A stretch of 32,362 nucleotides of DNA, taken from assembly GCA_905234575.1 (NCBI GenBank), contig CAJOIG010000006.1, positions 1 to 32,362 of the forward strand, written 5' to 3'. This DNA is from an uncultured Oscillospiraceae bacterium (GTDB taxonomy: Bacteria > Bacillota > Clostridia > Oscillospirales > Oscillospiraceae). The notes below the pieces were generated by a model. That model searched no databases and was not told the origin of the DNA. It saw only the letters and a program-made list of their open reading frames with translations. Position numbers and translations under genes: made by a program. Of this stretch, positions 1-8,409 are shown in pieces (the stretch's first letter is position 1; every line of letters begins with the position of its first letter).

Positions 1-986
1 GCCGCCGATGACGTTCAGCGCCAGGGACACGATGCCGAAGAGGAAGGTGATGATGATGGCCTTCTTGGTGCCGAGCTTCTGGTCCATCACGCCGCAGAGG
101 TAGCTGCCGACGCAGGCGACGAGGCCGGCGCAGGCGAGCATCGGGGTGACGTCGTTCACGTTCACGAAGCCGATCTGGGCCATGCGGGGCACGAAGTTCG
201 ACATGACGCCCAGGGAGAACAGCTCCATGACGCCGAGCGGGAAGATGATTTTCCAGACGTTGGGGGTCTGCAGGAACTTCTTCGGCTGCCAGACGGAGGT
301 CTTCTGGTACGCGAGGCCCTCGGCCAGCAGCTTGTCGGACAGGGCGCGGTCAAAGCTCTTGTCGTTGTCGGGCCAGGCGCCGGCCTGCTCGGGATAGTCC
401 TTCACCAGCGCGAAGACAAGGATGCCGAGCACCAGGCACACGATGGAGAACATATAGTAGATGCCGTTCAGGCCGATGTTCATGAGCAGCGCGGTGCACA
501 GCGGCGTGGCGATGGTGGCGGACAGCGGGAAGCCGATCGTGACGACGCCCATGGCGAGGCCCTTCTTCGTGGGATACCAGTTGGAGATGACGTTCAGGCT
601 CGCGATATAGCAGAAGCCCATGCCGCAGATGTTCGCAATGCACAAAAGCAGCAGATACACCGCGGAGCTGCCCGCGAACGTCCACACCAGACAGGCCGCC
701 GCGTTCAGGACCAGGGCAAGTCCCCAGGCGAACTTGCAGCTCTTCTTGCCGCAGAGCCAGCCGAACACGATGGCGCCCGGTACGCTGATCCAGGCGGCGA
801 TGGTGGAGAAAACGTACAGGATGCCGGGGTTCTGCGGCGGGCGGGCCAGCCGAGCCCGGTCTGCGGGAGCAGGGTGACGTTCAGGGAGTCATAGATGATC
901 ATGGCGTTCATCAGGATGCTGAAGAACGTCAGGATCAGGATGACCCACCCCTTCTTGCCGAAGCCCTTCGCGGTGGACGGTTTCAT
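1..986 (-). pseudogene. MFS transporter, 3'-partial, interrupted by a -1 frameshift
   Basis: This is a major facilitator superfamily carrier in the plasma membrane; its substrate is not evident. The start at 986 is chosen because AGGAGGAAC lies just upstream; the frame opens with a short basic N-terminus, then a hydrophobic helix ending in IYDSLNVTLLPQ, typical of the oxalate/formate-antiporter-like MFS branch. That frame then becomes an Arg/Pro/Ser-rich non-protein. From about 848 down to position 1 the neighbouring frame reads a normal MFS sequence (for example NPGILYVFSTIAAWISVPGA and NVISNWYPTKKGLAMGVVTI), with a hydrophilic central loop followed by more helices. One extra base in the G/C run at about 834-850 would rejoin the frames. 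The gene runs off the left edge. It is divergent from the LysR gene, its probable regulator. Family is certain; whether it is a true pseudogene or a sequence error is open. Confidence 0.85.
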
Positions 987-1021
987 AGCGGTTCCTCCTG
1001 TTTTTTGTAATAAATGATTGT

Positions 1022-1049
1022 TTGACATTTATCTGATCATGATTATACC
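1022..1049 (+). promoter_or_regulatory. Possible promoter of the LysR gene, face to face with the MFS promoter
   Basis: TTGACA (1022-1027) and TATACC (1044-1049) are separated by 16 bases on the plus strand. The -10 box physically overlaps the -10 box of the MFS promoter on the other strand, so the two promoters would compete for polymerase. A second weak candidate (TATACT at 1112-1117) lies too close to the start codon to leave room for the ribosome binding site. Confidence 0.4.
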
Positions 1050-1060
1050 GCTCTGATAAT
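1042..1060. promoter_or_regulatory. Inverted repeat ATTAT-N9-ATAAT, candidate LysR-type operator
   Basis: A perfect 5-base dyad with a 9-base centre lies between the -35 and -10 boxes of the MFS promoter. LysR-type regulators bind AT-rich interrupted dyads in the intergenic region shared with a divergent target gene. The position fits; the assignment is inference. Confidence 0.4.
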
Positions 1061-1070
1061 TGTTTGGCAA
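1042..1070 (-). promoter_or_regulatory. Promoter of the MFS transporter gene
   Basis: On the minus strand, TTGCCA (1070-1065) and a perfect TATAAT (1047-1042) are separated by 17 bases, giving a near-consensus vegetative promoter about 56 bases upstream of the MFS start codon. Confidence 0.75.
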
Positions 1071-1136
1071 ATATCCGTTTTCCCCTCTTCCCATTCCATT
1101 TGGTTATATGCTATACTATGTACGGGAGGGAATATC

Positions 1137-2009
1137 ATGGACATCAACAAGCTGCGCTACTTCCTCACCGCCGCGGAATGCGGCAGCTTTACGGAGACGG
1201 CGAGGCTGCTGTACACCTCGCAGCCGAACATATCGAAGCAGATCGCCTCCCTGGAGCGGGAGCTGGAGGTGAAGCTCTTTCTCCGGGAGAACGGCTCCCT
1301 GCGGCTGACCCGGGCCGGGGAATACCTGCACGACCAGCTCCGGGACCTGCCCGCCACCCTCGACCGGGTGACGGAGGCGGTCAAGGCCCTGGGCCGGAGC
1401 GAGAACGGCATGCTGACGGTGGGAGTCCTCTCCGGGCAGCGGCTGGACCACGCGGTCATCGAGCGCTTCCGGCGCTTCACGCAGACCTGGCCGGAGCTGA
1501 GCTTCACCATGGAGCGCGCCGGATTCTCGGAGCTGCAGCGCTCCCTGCAGTCCCGGCGGTTCGACCTCATCCTGACCCTCTCCTTCGACGTGACGCCGGG
1601 GCCGGAGCTGGCCTCCGTCCGGGTGCAGGAGAGCCGGAAGCCCGCGCTTTTCGTCAGCCGCTTCCTGCCGGAGGAGCAATGGCGGGATCTGTCCTGCGCG
1701 CCCTTCGTCGTCATCTCCCCGAAGGAGAGCTTCGGCGGATACCAGCAGCTCCTGCGGACCTGCCGCGCCAGGGGCTTCGAGCCCGACATCGTCCGCCTCG
1801 CGGATTCGCTGGACAGCCTGCTGTTTTATGTGGAGACCGGCGTCGGCGTCGCCATCCTGGACCGCAGCACACGCCTCGAAACGGACCAGAACATCCGGGT
1901 CGTCCCCCTGGAGGACGGGGATGTGCCAGGGCTCGTGGCAGTGTGGCTCGCGTCGAACCCGGACCCGAACGTGCGGAAGCTCGCGGAATGCCTCCGGGCA
2001 GAGGCATAG
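1137..2009 (+). CDS. LysR-family transcriptional regulator
   Basis: This is a 290-residue DNA-binding regulator, a normal LysR-family length. Residues 1-60 form the winged helix-turn-helix (MDINKLRYFLTAAECGSFTE, then LYTSQPNISKQIASLERELE), and about 90-290 form the two-lobed effector-binding domain (LTVGVLSGQRLDHAVIERFR). The start follows GGGAGGG at a suitable distance. The gene is divergent from the MFS transporter and shares a 150-base intergenic region with it, the classic arrangement for a LysR regulator controlling the neighbouring transport gene and itself. The effector is unknown. A convergent terminator follows the stop codon. Confidence 0.93.
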   Translation: MDINKLRYFLTAAECGSFTETARLLYTSQPNISKQIASLERELEVKLFLRENGSLRLTRAGEYLHDQLRDLPATLDRVTEAVKALGRSENGMLTVGVLSGQRLDHAVIERFRRFTQTWPELSFTMERAGFSELQRSLQSRRFDLILTLSFDVTPGPELASVRVQESRKPALFVSRFLPEEQWRDLSCAPFVVISPKESFGGYQQLLRTCRARGFEPDIVRLADSLDSLLFYVETGVGVAILDRSTRLETDQNIRVVPLEDGDVPGLVAVWLASNPDPNVRKLAECLRAEA

Positions 2010-2017
2010 AGAGAAAA

Positions 2018-2064
2018 GGACCCTGCGGGGCGTCGTGCGACGCTTCGCAGGGTCCCTGATTTTT
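2018..2064. terminator. Bidirectional terminator between the LysR gene and livF
   Basis: A 10-base outer stem (GGACCCTGCG at 2018-2027 with CGCAGGGTCC at 2046-2055) encloses a second perfect stem (GCGTCG/CGACGC). Runs of T follow on the plus strand after 2058 and on the minus strand before 2018, so it can stop both convergent transcripts. Confidence 0.8.
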
Positions 2065-2783
2065 CAGCCGCCGAAATAGGCTCTCTTGACCACGTCGTCC
2101 GAGCGGATCGCCTCGGTGGTGCCCTCCGCGACCACGTTGCCGACCTGCAGCGCATAGCAATACTGCGCTGTGCCGAAGGCCAAGTGGACGTTCTGCTCCA
2201 CGAGCAGGATGGAGGTGCCGCGGGTCTTGTTGATCTCCCGGATCTTCTCACCAATGTCGTCGATGACGACCGGGGCGAGGCCGAGGCTCGGCTCGTCCAG
2301 GCAGAGGAGCTTCGGGTCCGCCATCAGCGCGCGGGCGATAGCGAGCATCTGCTGCTGTCCGCCGGACATGGTGCCCGCCTTCTGCTTCAGGCGGTCCTTG
2401 AGGATGGGGAAGAGCTCGAAGACGAACTCCATATCCCGGGCGATGCCGTCCTTGTCCTTGCGCTGGGTCGCGCCGAGGATGAGGTTCTTCTGCACCGTCA
2501 GATACGGGAACAGGTGCCGTCCCTCCGGCGCCAGGGCGATGCCCTTCTGGACGATGTTCTGGGTGGGCTCGTTCGTGATGTCCTCGCCGTTGAAGAACAC
2601 CGTGCCGGCGGTCTTTTTGACGATGCTCATCATGGCGTTGAGCGTCGTGGACTTGCCCGCACCGTTCGAGCCGATGACCGTCACGATGCCGCCCTTCGGC
2701 ACCTTGAGGCTGATGTCATGGATGGCGATGGACTTGCCGAACATGACCTTCAAGTTTTTGATCTCCAGGATATTCTCGCTCAT
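2064..2783 (-). CDS. livF: Branched-chain amino acid-type ABC transporter ATP-binding protein LivF
   Basis: This is one of two cytoplasmic ATPases that power a HAAT-family (hydrophobic amino acid type) importer. The protein is 239 residues, a normal LivF length. It has Walker A GSNGAGKST (about residue 38), signature MSGGQQQM (about 140), Walker B LLCLDEPSLGLAP (about 160) and a switch histidine in LLVEQNVHLA. The start follows GGAGGTG. The first four bases overlap the end of livG (ATGA), so translation is coupled. It is the last gene of the livKHMGF run and ends at the convergent terminator. The true substrate cannot be read from the ATPase. Confidence 0.95.
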   Translation of the reverse strand: MSENILEIKNLKVMFGKSIAIHDISLKVPKGGIVTVIGSNGAGKSTTLNAMMSIVKKTAGTVFFNGEDITNEPTQNIVQKGIALAPEGRHLFPYLTVQKNLILGATQRKDKDGIARDMEFVFELFPILKDRLKQKAGTMSGGQQQMLAIARALMADPKLLCLDEPSLGLAPVVIDDIGEKIREINKTRGTSILLVEQNVHLAFGTAQYCYALQVGNVVAEGTTEAIRSDDVVKRAYFGG

Positions 2784-3544
2784 ACCGCACCTCCGAAATA
2801 GGTACTGATGACCGTCGGGTCGTTCCGCATCCCCTCGGGGGTGCCCTCGAAGATCTTTTCGCCGAAGCTGATGACGGTCACGCTGTCCAGAATATCGAGG
2901 ATCTGCATATTGTGCTCCACCACGAGGACGGTGATGCCCTTGTCGCGCATCTTGGAGATGGCGTTGATGGAGAACTGGATCTCCTCCGGGTTCATGCCGC
3001 CGAGGGGCTCGTCCAAAAGGAGGAGCTTCGGCTTCGTCGCGAGGGCGCGGGCGACGCCGAGGATCTTCTGGTAGCCGTGGGGGAGGTTCTTCGCCAGCTC
3101 GTTGCGGACGTGGTCGAGGCCGAGGAACTCGAGGATCTCGTCCGCGGATTTTTCGATGTACTTCTCATTCTCGTGATAGGTCTTCGTGCCGAAGAACGCC
3201 TGGCCTACGGTGGAGTGGGGCCGCAGGTGATAGGCGGTGGTGACGTTCTCGAACACGGTGAAGTCACCGAACAGAGGATTGAGCTGGAAGGTGCGCCCGA
3301 TGCCCATGGCCGCCACCTTGTGGGGCCGGTACTTCGTGATCTCCTCGTTGCAGTAGAAGATGTGGCCGGAGGTGGGCATGTGCACGCCGGTGATGAGGTT
3401 GAAGAAGGTGGACTTGCCTGCGCCGTTGGGGCCGAGGAAGCCCTTGATCTCGCCCTCGTTGATGCGGAAGTCCAGGTCGTTCATGACGGTCAGACCGCCG
3501 AAGCGCTTGGTCAGACCGGAGGTCTCCAGCAGAGTGTTCGTCAT
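2780..3544 (-). CDS. livG: Branched-chain amino acid-type ABC transporter ATP-binding protein LivG
   Basis: This is the second ATPase of the liv-type importer, 254 residues. It has Walker A GPNGAGKST, the LivG-typical stretch FFNLITGVHMPTSG, Walker B LLLLDEPLGGMNPEE and a switch histidine in LVVEHNMQIL. The signature region reads LPHGYQKILGVARAL, where LivG proteins usually carry GQQ, a mild departure. The start follows GGAGGCGAGG. It overlaps the stop codon of livM by one base and livF by four, so all three genes are translationally linked. Confidence 0.95.
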   Translation of the reverse strand: MTNTLLETSGLTKRFGGLTVMNDLDFRINEGEIKGFLGPNGAGKSTFFNLITGVHMPTSGHIFYCNEEITKYRPHKVAAMGIGRTFQLNPLFGDFTVFENVTTAYHLRPHSTVGQAFFGTKTYHENEKYIEKSADEILEFLGLDHVRNELAKNLPHGYQKILGVARALATKPKLLLLDEPLGGMNPEEIQFSINAISKMRDKGITVLVVEHNMQILDILDSVTVISFGEKIFEGTPEGMRNDPTVISTYFGGAV

Positions 3545-4620
3545 TATGCCTCGCCTCCCTTCTGCGTCATGGCCGCGATCTCTTTCTTATCGGCGCGTTT
3601 GGCTTTATTCTCCCTTATGGTGTCCGGGATGCCGACGAGGCCCGTCGGCAGCAGGTACGCCACCACGAGCAGGACCGCCGCCGTCAGGAACGGGGTGTAG
3701 GCGGAGTTCTCGCCCAGCCAGCGGCTGAAGGCCACGAAGCCCGCGCTGTTGGAGGAGCCGGACAGGCTCGTCATGAGGTTCGCGATGCCCTGCACGATGC
3801 TGATGAGGATCGCGCCGATCATGGGCCCGATGAACTTGCCGCTGCCGCCGATCATCATGTACATGATGAGCCAGAGCGTCATGTTCATGCCGTAGCTCGA
3901 ATAGGAGATGGTGCCCATGTAGTGCGCCTGGACGCCGCCCATGAGGCCGATGAAGAAGCAGGCCACGCCCACGGCGAGGAGGCGGTAGTAGGTTGGGTTC
4001 ACGCCGATGGAGGCGGCGACCTCCTCGGACTGCGCCAGGGCCCGCAGCGTCGTGCCGACGCGGCAGTGCTCGAAGCGGTACATGACCACCAGGGAGAAGA
4101 TGGCAAGAAGCAGGATGACGAAATACGCCGCCTGGTAGTTCTTGATGCCGATTCCCTCCGCGACGCCCTTCAGGGCGGCGCCGAGAGCGGGGATGCGGCT
4201 GAGGCCCATGGCGCCGCCGGCCTTTTTCCAGGCCGAGACGAACAGCATGAGCGCCTGGCCCATGAACATGGTGCCCATGGAGAAATAGACGGTCTTGAGC
4301 CGGGCGAAGGGCCAGCCGGTGATGAGGCCGATGATCGTGGCCATCACGGCGCCGAGGGGGATCGTCAGCCACATGGGGAGGCCGAGATGCACGGCGAGCA
4401 TGCCGGCGGTGTAGGCGCCGACGCCCATGAACGCGCCCTGGGCGAAGCTCAGGTTGCCGGACAGAAGGATCAGCCGCAGACTGACGGCGCCGACCATATT
4501 GAACACGATGGTGACGAACAGGTCGATCCAGGTGCGGCTGTTCAGGACGAGGGGCAGGCCCGCGAACAGGACCAGCAGCACGATAAAGGGGATGGAGGCG
4601 GCAAAACCGGTTTTTTTCAT
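3544..4620 (-). CDS. livM: Branched-chain amino acid-type ABC transporter permease LivM
   Basis: This is one of the two membrane permeases of the liv-type importer, 358 residues. It begins with a signal-anchor-like helix (KKTGFAASIPFIVLLVLFAG) and has about ten hydrophobic segments. LivM-typical features are SLRLILLSGNLSFAQGAFMG near residue 50 and the coupling-helix region ALAQSEEVAASIGVNPTYYR near 205. The C-terminus is long, basic and cytoplasmic (ENKAKRADKKEIAAMTQKGG). It lies 13 bases downstream of livH and overlaps livG by one base. The ribosome binding site is a G-rich run rather than a clean AGGAGG. Confidence 0.95.
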   Translation of the reverse strand: MKKTGFAASIPFIVLLVLFAGLPLVLNSRTWIDLFVTIVFNMVGAVSLRLILLSGNLSFAQGAFMGVGAYTAGMLAVHLGLPMWLTIPLGAVMATIIGLITGWPFARLKTVYFSMGTMFMGQALMLFVSAWKKAGGAMGLSRIPALGAALKGVAEGIGIKNYQAAYFVILLLAIFSLVVMYRFEHCRVGTTLRALAQSEEVAASIGVNPTYYRLLAVGVACFFIGLMGGVQAHYMGTISYSSYGMNMTLWLIMYMMIGGSGKFIGPMIGAILISIVQGIANLMTSLSGSSNSAGFVAFSRWLGENSAYTPFLTAAVLLVVAYLLPTGLVGIPDTIRENKAKRADKKEIAAMTQKGGEA

Positions 4621-4633
4621 CGTGGCACCCCCC

Positions 4634-5485
4634 TTACATTTTCAGCTCGTGGCCGAAGAAGCCCTCGGGCTTGATCAGCAGGAGCACGACGACGATGGCG
4701 ATGGGGATGGCGGACCCGGCGTTGCCCGCAAAATAGAGCGGGAAGATCGTGTCCAGAAAGCCCATGACCGTGCCGGTGATGAGGATGCCGTTCATGGAGC
4801 CCGCGCCGGCGAGCATGACGAGCATGAGGATCCGCAGATTCATGGTGTCGCCCATGTTGGAGCTCAGGCCGAGATACGCGCCCATGAAGCAGCCGGCCAC
4901 GGCGGCCAGGGCGATGCCGATGGCGCAGACGATGGCGGAGACCCGGTTTATGTTGATGCCCTGGAGAGCCGCGCCGAGGCGGTCCTGGCTGACGGCCTCC
5001 ATCTGACGGCCGAGGGCGGTGTAGTTCACGATGTAAAGCGCGGCGAGCAGCAGGACAAGCCCCACGCCGAAGGTGACGAGACGTTCGTTGGAGATGCTGG
5101 TCCCGGCGATCTTCGTCAGACCGGAGCCGTAGCTGGGGATGACCATGGCCTTGTTGCCGGTGAGGATGTTCGCGATGGTCTGGCCGATGGTGATGAGACC
5201 GACGGAGATCATGACGATGCGGTCAAAGTTCGTCAGGAACGGACGGAACATGACCTTCTCGAGCAGCAGGCCGACGCCTGCCAGCACGATCGCGGCGATG
5301 ACCATGGCGATCCACTGGTTGACGCCCGCCATGGCGCAGAGATAATAGCAGAGGTACGCGCCGACCATGTACAGTGCGCCGTGGGCGAGGTTGATGGTGC
5401 CCAGCATGTTGAAGATAAAAGCGAAGCCCAGGGACGCCAGGATGTACATGATGCCGAGGACCAGGGTATTTATCAGGATGTTCAA
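4634..5485 (-). CDS. livH: Branched-chain amino acid-type ABC transporter permease LivH
   Basis: This is the partner permease, 283 residues, with about eight hydrophobic helices. It shows LivH hallmarks: LGIMYILASLGFAFIFNMLG, then INLAHGALYMVGAY near residue 33 and RQMEAVSQDRLGAALQGIN near 160. AAAGGAG lies rather far (about 16 bases) from the ATG at 5485. An in-frame TTG six bases upstream is an alternative start and would add two residues. The gene follows livK after a terminator-like hairpin and probably depends on read-through from the livK promoter. Confidence 0.95.
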   Translation of the reverse strand: MNILINTLVLGIMYILASLGFAFIFNMLGTINLAHGALYMVGAYLCYYLCAMAGVNQWIAMVIAAIVLAGVGLLLEKVMFRPFLTNFDRIVMISVGLITIGQTIANILTGNKAMVIPSYGSGLTKIAGTSISNERLVTFGVGLVLLLAALYIVNYTALGRQMEAVSQDRLGAALQGININRVSAIVCAIGIALAAVAGCFMGAYLGLSSNMGDTMNLRILMLVMLAGAGSMNGILITGTVMGFLDTIFPLYFAGNAGSAIPIAIVVVLLLIKPEGFFGHELKM

Positions 5486-5502
5486 GCAGGGATCACTCCT
5501 TT

Positions 5503-5534
5503 AAAAAACGGCGGAGGCGAATGCGCCTCCGCCG
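5503..5534 (-). terminator. Perfect hairpin plus T6 between livK and livH (partial terminator)
   Basis: A perfect 11-base stem (5509-5519 with 5524-5534) with a 4-base loop is followed on the minus strand by six Ts at 5508-5503. It looks like an intrinsic terminator, yet it sits inside the operon directly after the binding-protein gene. It probably acts as an attenuator or as 3' protection for the livK message. Confidence 0.75.
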
Positions 5535-5562
5535 CAGATTATTCCGTTAGACCGGGATCCGA

Positions 5563-6927
5563 TCAGGGAACGTTGACCTGGATCCAGTCAGCGAAGTACC
5601 AGCCGTCCTCGGCCTCGGGGTCCATGATGGACACGGGACGGGGATGACCGATGGCGTGGTTGTCAGAGCCGTAGGTCTCGGAGCCGCCGATGGTGGCCGG
5701 GCCGTACAGGGAGTCGACATCGCCGCCCTCTTCCCAGGCAGCCGCAACGGCCTCGGGATCGACGGAGCCGGCGCGCTGCATCATCTGGAGCATGACATAG
5801 AGGGTGTTCGCCGCAGCGCCGTCGAAGGTGCCGGCCGCGTCGTCGCCGTACTTCTCACGCACGACCGCCACGAGATCGTTGAAGAGGTCCGTGTTGCGGT
5901 CCGCGTCGGAGGCGCGGGTGGAGGTGCCGATGGTGAAGCCGTTATAGGAGGCGTCCGCGCCGGCATACTCCATGACCATGGAGACGGGCTTGCCCTGGGC
6001 GCAGGCCATGACCATGTCGTCGCCCAGGGAGCGGACGGCCTTCAGCACAGCGCCGTAAGCGTCGGGGGAGCCGTTGCCCATGAAGGCGTCGGCGCCGGTG
6101 TCGACGAGCTGCTGCGCGTAGGAGCTGTAGTCGGTGGTGTCGCCCGGATAGATGACCTGGCCGACCATCTCGAAGCCGTTCTCTTCGGCCATCTGCTCAA
6201 GCAGAGCGTAGGTCTCGTCGGTGGAGCCGTTATCGTCGTTGGCATAGGCCACGGTGTGGACGTCGGGATAGTACTCCTTCAGGACCGCAAAGCAGGCCTG
6301 CAGGTCACCGATGGAGCCGTTGGAGCCGGTGAAGGCCAGGGGGTTGTCGGGGATGAGGTAGGGGATGTTGTTGCTCACGCAGTAGGCGGAGGCATGCAGC
6401 ACGCCCTCGTCCTCGAACACGTCCGCGCACTTGAACACCCAGAAGTCGTTGGTCTCGACCACGAACTTCACGCCGGCGTCCACAAGGCTCATGGCCGCGG
6501 TACGCAGAGCGGCGTCGTCGGACTGACCGTCAACGAAGACCGGCTCGAGCATGTAGGTCGTGCCGCCGACCTCCCAGCCTCCGTTCTGGTTGATGTAGTC
6601 GACCATGGCGTTGAACTCGTTGAAGTTCGGGGTGTCGACGCCCGCGAACCAGCCGGTGGTGTTGACCATCAGGCCGATCTTGAGGGTCTCGGCGTCGGCG
6701 GGAGCCTCCGCGGCGGGCTCCTCCGCAGGCTCCTCGGCGGGAGCTTCGGCAGGGGCCTCGGCGGGAGCTTCGGCCGGAGCCGCAGCGCTCATGGAGTCCA
6801 GGGTCGCCTGGATGGCCTGGACGGAGGCCAGGATCTCATCGAGCTTCGCAGTATCGACGGAAGCGCCGCAACCGCAAAGAGACAGGACCATGACCACGGC
6901 CAGAACAAAGATAAGGATCTTTTTCAT
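5563..6927 (-). CDS. livK: Branched-chain amino acid-type ABC transporter substrate-binding lipoprotein
   Basis: This 454-residue lipoprotein is the extracellular receptor of the liv-type importer. The start at 6927 is chosen over the longer frame because GGAGAAAC precedes it and it opens a lipoprotein signal (MKKILIFVLAVVMVLSLCGC, lipidated Cys near residue 20). A heptad-like segment then leads into an Ala/Pro/Glu-rich linker (about residues 48-78). The type I periplasmic-binding fold (Peripla_BP_6 family) begins at LKIGLMVNTTGWFAGVDTPN and runs to the end. The fold is shared by receptors for branched-chain amino acids, amides, urea and short peptides, so leucine, isoleucine or valine as ligand is only a family expectation. 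It is first in the operon, with its own promoter and a hairpin behind it. Confidence 0.9.
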   Translation of the reverse strand: MKKILIFVLAVVMVLSLCGCGASVDTAKLDEILASVQAIQATLDSMSAAAPAEAPAEAPAEAPAEEPAEEPAAEAPADAETLKIGLMVNTTGWFAGVDTPNFNEFNAMVDYINQNGGWEVGGTTYMLEPVFVDGQSDDAALRTAAMSLVDAGVKFVVETNDFWVFKCADVFEDEGVLHASAYCVSNNIPYLIPDNPLAFTGSNGSIGDLQACFAVLKEYYPDVHTVAYANDDNGSTDETYALLEQMAEENGFEMVGQVIYPGDTTDYSSYAQQLVDTGADAFMGNGSPDAYGAVLKAVRSLGDDMVMACAQGKPVSMVMEYAGADASYNGFTIGTSTRASDADRNTDLFNDLVAVVREKYGDDAAGTFDGAAANTLYVMLQMMQRAGSVDPEAVAAAWEEGGDVDSLYGPATIGGSETYGSDNHAIGHPRPVSIMDPEAEDGWYFADWIQVNVP

Positions 6928-6969
6928 TTGTTTCTCCTTTTCAAAAACAGTTTTCATGGGAACGTTCAA

Positions 6970-6999
6970 ATTATATCACATACCCTGACAATATTTCAA
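6970..6999 (-). promoter_or_regulatory. Promoter of the livKHMGF operon
   Basis: On the minus strand, TTGAAA (6999-6994) and TATAAT (6975-6970) are separated by 18 bases, with an extended -10 TGA directly before TATAAT. It lies 43 bases upstream of the livK start codon. Confidence 0.75.
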
Positions 7000-7035
7000 C
7001 ACATTTTATGGAATGTACCTGTTTTTTCTCCGCGG

Positions 7036-7054
7036 ACGGCGCGGCGCCGTTTTT
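7036..7054 (+). terminator. Small hairpin with T-run reading towards htrA (antisense orientation)
   Basis: ACGGCG (7036-7041) pairs with CGCCGT (7045-7050) around a 3-base loop, and a T-run follows on the plus strand. No plus-strand gene lies upstream. On the minus strand, where htrA ends, the hairpin has no T-run after it, so it is a poor terminator for htrA itself. Confidence 0.4.
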
Positions 7055-7062
7055 CTGATTAA

Positions 7063-8409
7063 TTATGGTATGTCCGCGCTGTCCACAAGGACGCAGTCGA
7101 CGGCGATGCTCTCGCCGTCCCGCCACACGGTGAGGGGCAGCGTGTCGCCCACGGCGAAGCCGTCCTTCACGGCGTTCACCTCCGGGACGGAGGCCACGGG
7201 CACGCCGTTCACCTCGGTGATGACGTCCCCCACGCGCAGGCCGCTGCGGGACACCTCGCTGACCGTGGCCACATAGACCCCGGCGGGCAGGCCGTACCGC
7301 TCCCGGGCCGTGGCGTCCACCGGCGCCGCGGTGATGCCGATGGAGGGCTTGCCCCGGACCGCGCCATGGGTCAGCAGATCGTCCACCACGTCCTTCACGA
7401 GGGTCGACGGGATGGCGAAGCCGATCCCCTCCACGGTGGTGAACAGCGAGGACATGATCTTCATGTTCGTGATGCCCACGACCTGGCCGCAGGCGTTCAC
7501 CAGGGGGCCGCCGGAGTTGCCCTCGTTCAGGGCGGCGTTCGTCTGCAGAAGGCTCACGCTGTGGCCCCGGTTCTGCATGGTGCGGTCGATTCCGGAGACG
7601 ATCCCGTTCGTCATGGTGCCGGCGTAGGCCTTCCCAAGGGGATTCCCGATGGCGGCGACCTCGTCGCCCACCCGCAGCTCGTCCGAATTGCCGAACACGG
7701 CGCAGGGCAGGTCCCGGCCGTCGATCTTCAGAACGGCGATGTCGCTCGTGTCGTCAGAGCCGATGAACAGCGCCTCATACTCCGTGCCGTCCGTGAGCGA
7801 CACCACGGCGCCGTCGCAGCCGGCGACGATATGCTCGTTCGTGACGAGATAGCCGTCCGGGGTGAACAGCACGCCCGTGCCCCAGCCGTAGGGCTCGCCG
7901 CCGCGGGTGACGGCCACGCCCACCACCGCCGGGCTGACGGCCTCATAGATCTCCTGCAGGCTGAGAGAGGCGGCGCCCGCCGCGGAGCGCAGCTCCAGGG
8001 CCATGCCCTCGTCCGCCGCCGTCCGGGGGATGGCGACCCGGTCCGAGCCGACGTAGGTCTCGGCGAAGTAATCCCGGAAGTCCCGGATGGCTTCCGCTTC
8101 CTCCCCGGGCTCCTGCGGCAGGACGGAGACGACCTCCGCCGACGCCTCGCCCCGGGCCCGGGCAAGCGCCCGGGCGAACACCGTGCCGGCCGCGCCCATC
8201 AGAAGGGCCGCGCACAGGACGATGGCGACGATCCGGGTGCGGCGGCGCTTTTTCGCGGCGCGGGCCGTTTCCTCCGGGTCCGGGCCCTCCGGCGCGGAGG
8301 CCGGGAGCCGGACCTTCGCCGAGGCGTCGTACCAGGCCGCGGTGTCGGAGAGCCGCGCCTCCCCGGCGGGATACCAGCCGCTTACCGCGGCGTTTTCATG
8401 TTCCGTCAT
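7063..8409 (-). CDS. htrA: HtrA/DegP-family trypsin-like serine protease with PDZ domain
   Basis: This is a membrane-anchored quality-control protease acting outside the membrane, 448 residues. Order: a cytoplasmic tail of about 57 residues, one transmembrane helix at about 58-80, a trypsin-like domain at about 150-340, and a PDZ domain at about 355-443. The catalytic triad is visible: His193 (TNEHIVAG), Asp223 (SDIAVLKID) and Ser299 (GNSGGPLVN). The start at 8409 overlaps the kinase stop codon by four bases (ATGA), so an upstream extension of the frame is rejected. It is third in the response regulator-kinase-HtrA operon. In Bacillus subtilis the CssRS system induces htrA on secretion stress, and a similar circuit is likely here. 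Confidence 0.95.
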   Translation of the reverse strand: MTEHENAAVSGWYPAGEARLSDTAAWYDASAKVRLPASAPEGPDPEETARAAKKRRRTRIVAIVLCAALLMGAAGTVFARALARARGEASAEVVSVLPQEPGEEAEAIRDFRDYFAETYVGSDRVAIPRTAADEGMALELRSAAGAASLSLQEIYEAVSPAVVGVAVTRGGEPYGWGTGVLFTPDGYLVTNEHIVAGCDGAVVSLTDGTEYEALFIGSDDTSDIAVLKIDGRDLPCAVFGNSDELRVGDEVAAIGNPLGKAYAGTMTNGIVSGIDRTMQNRGHSVSLLQTNAALNEGNSGGPLVNACGQVVGITNMKIMSSLFTTVEGIGFAIPSTLVKDVVDDLLTHGAVRGKPSIGITAAPVDATARERYGLPAGVYVATVSEVSRSGLRVGDVITEVNGVPVASVPEVNAVKDGFAVGDTLPLTVWRDGESIAVDCVLVDSADIP

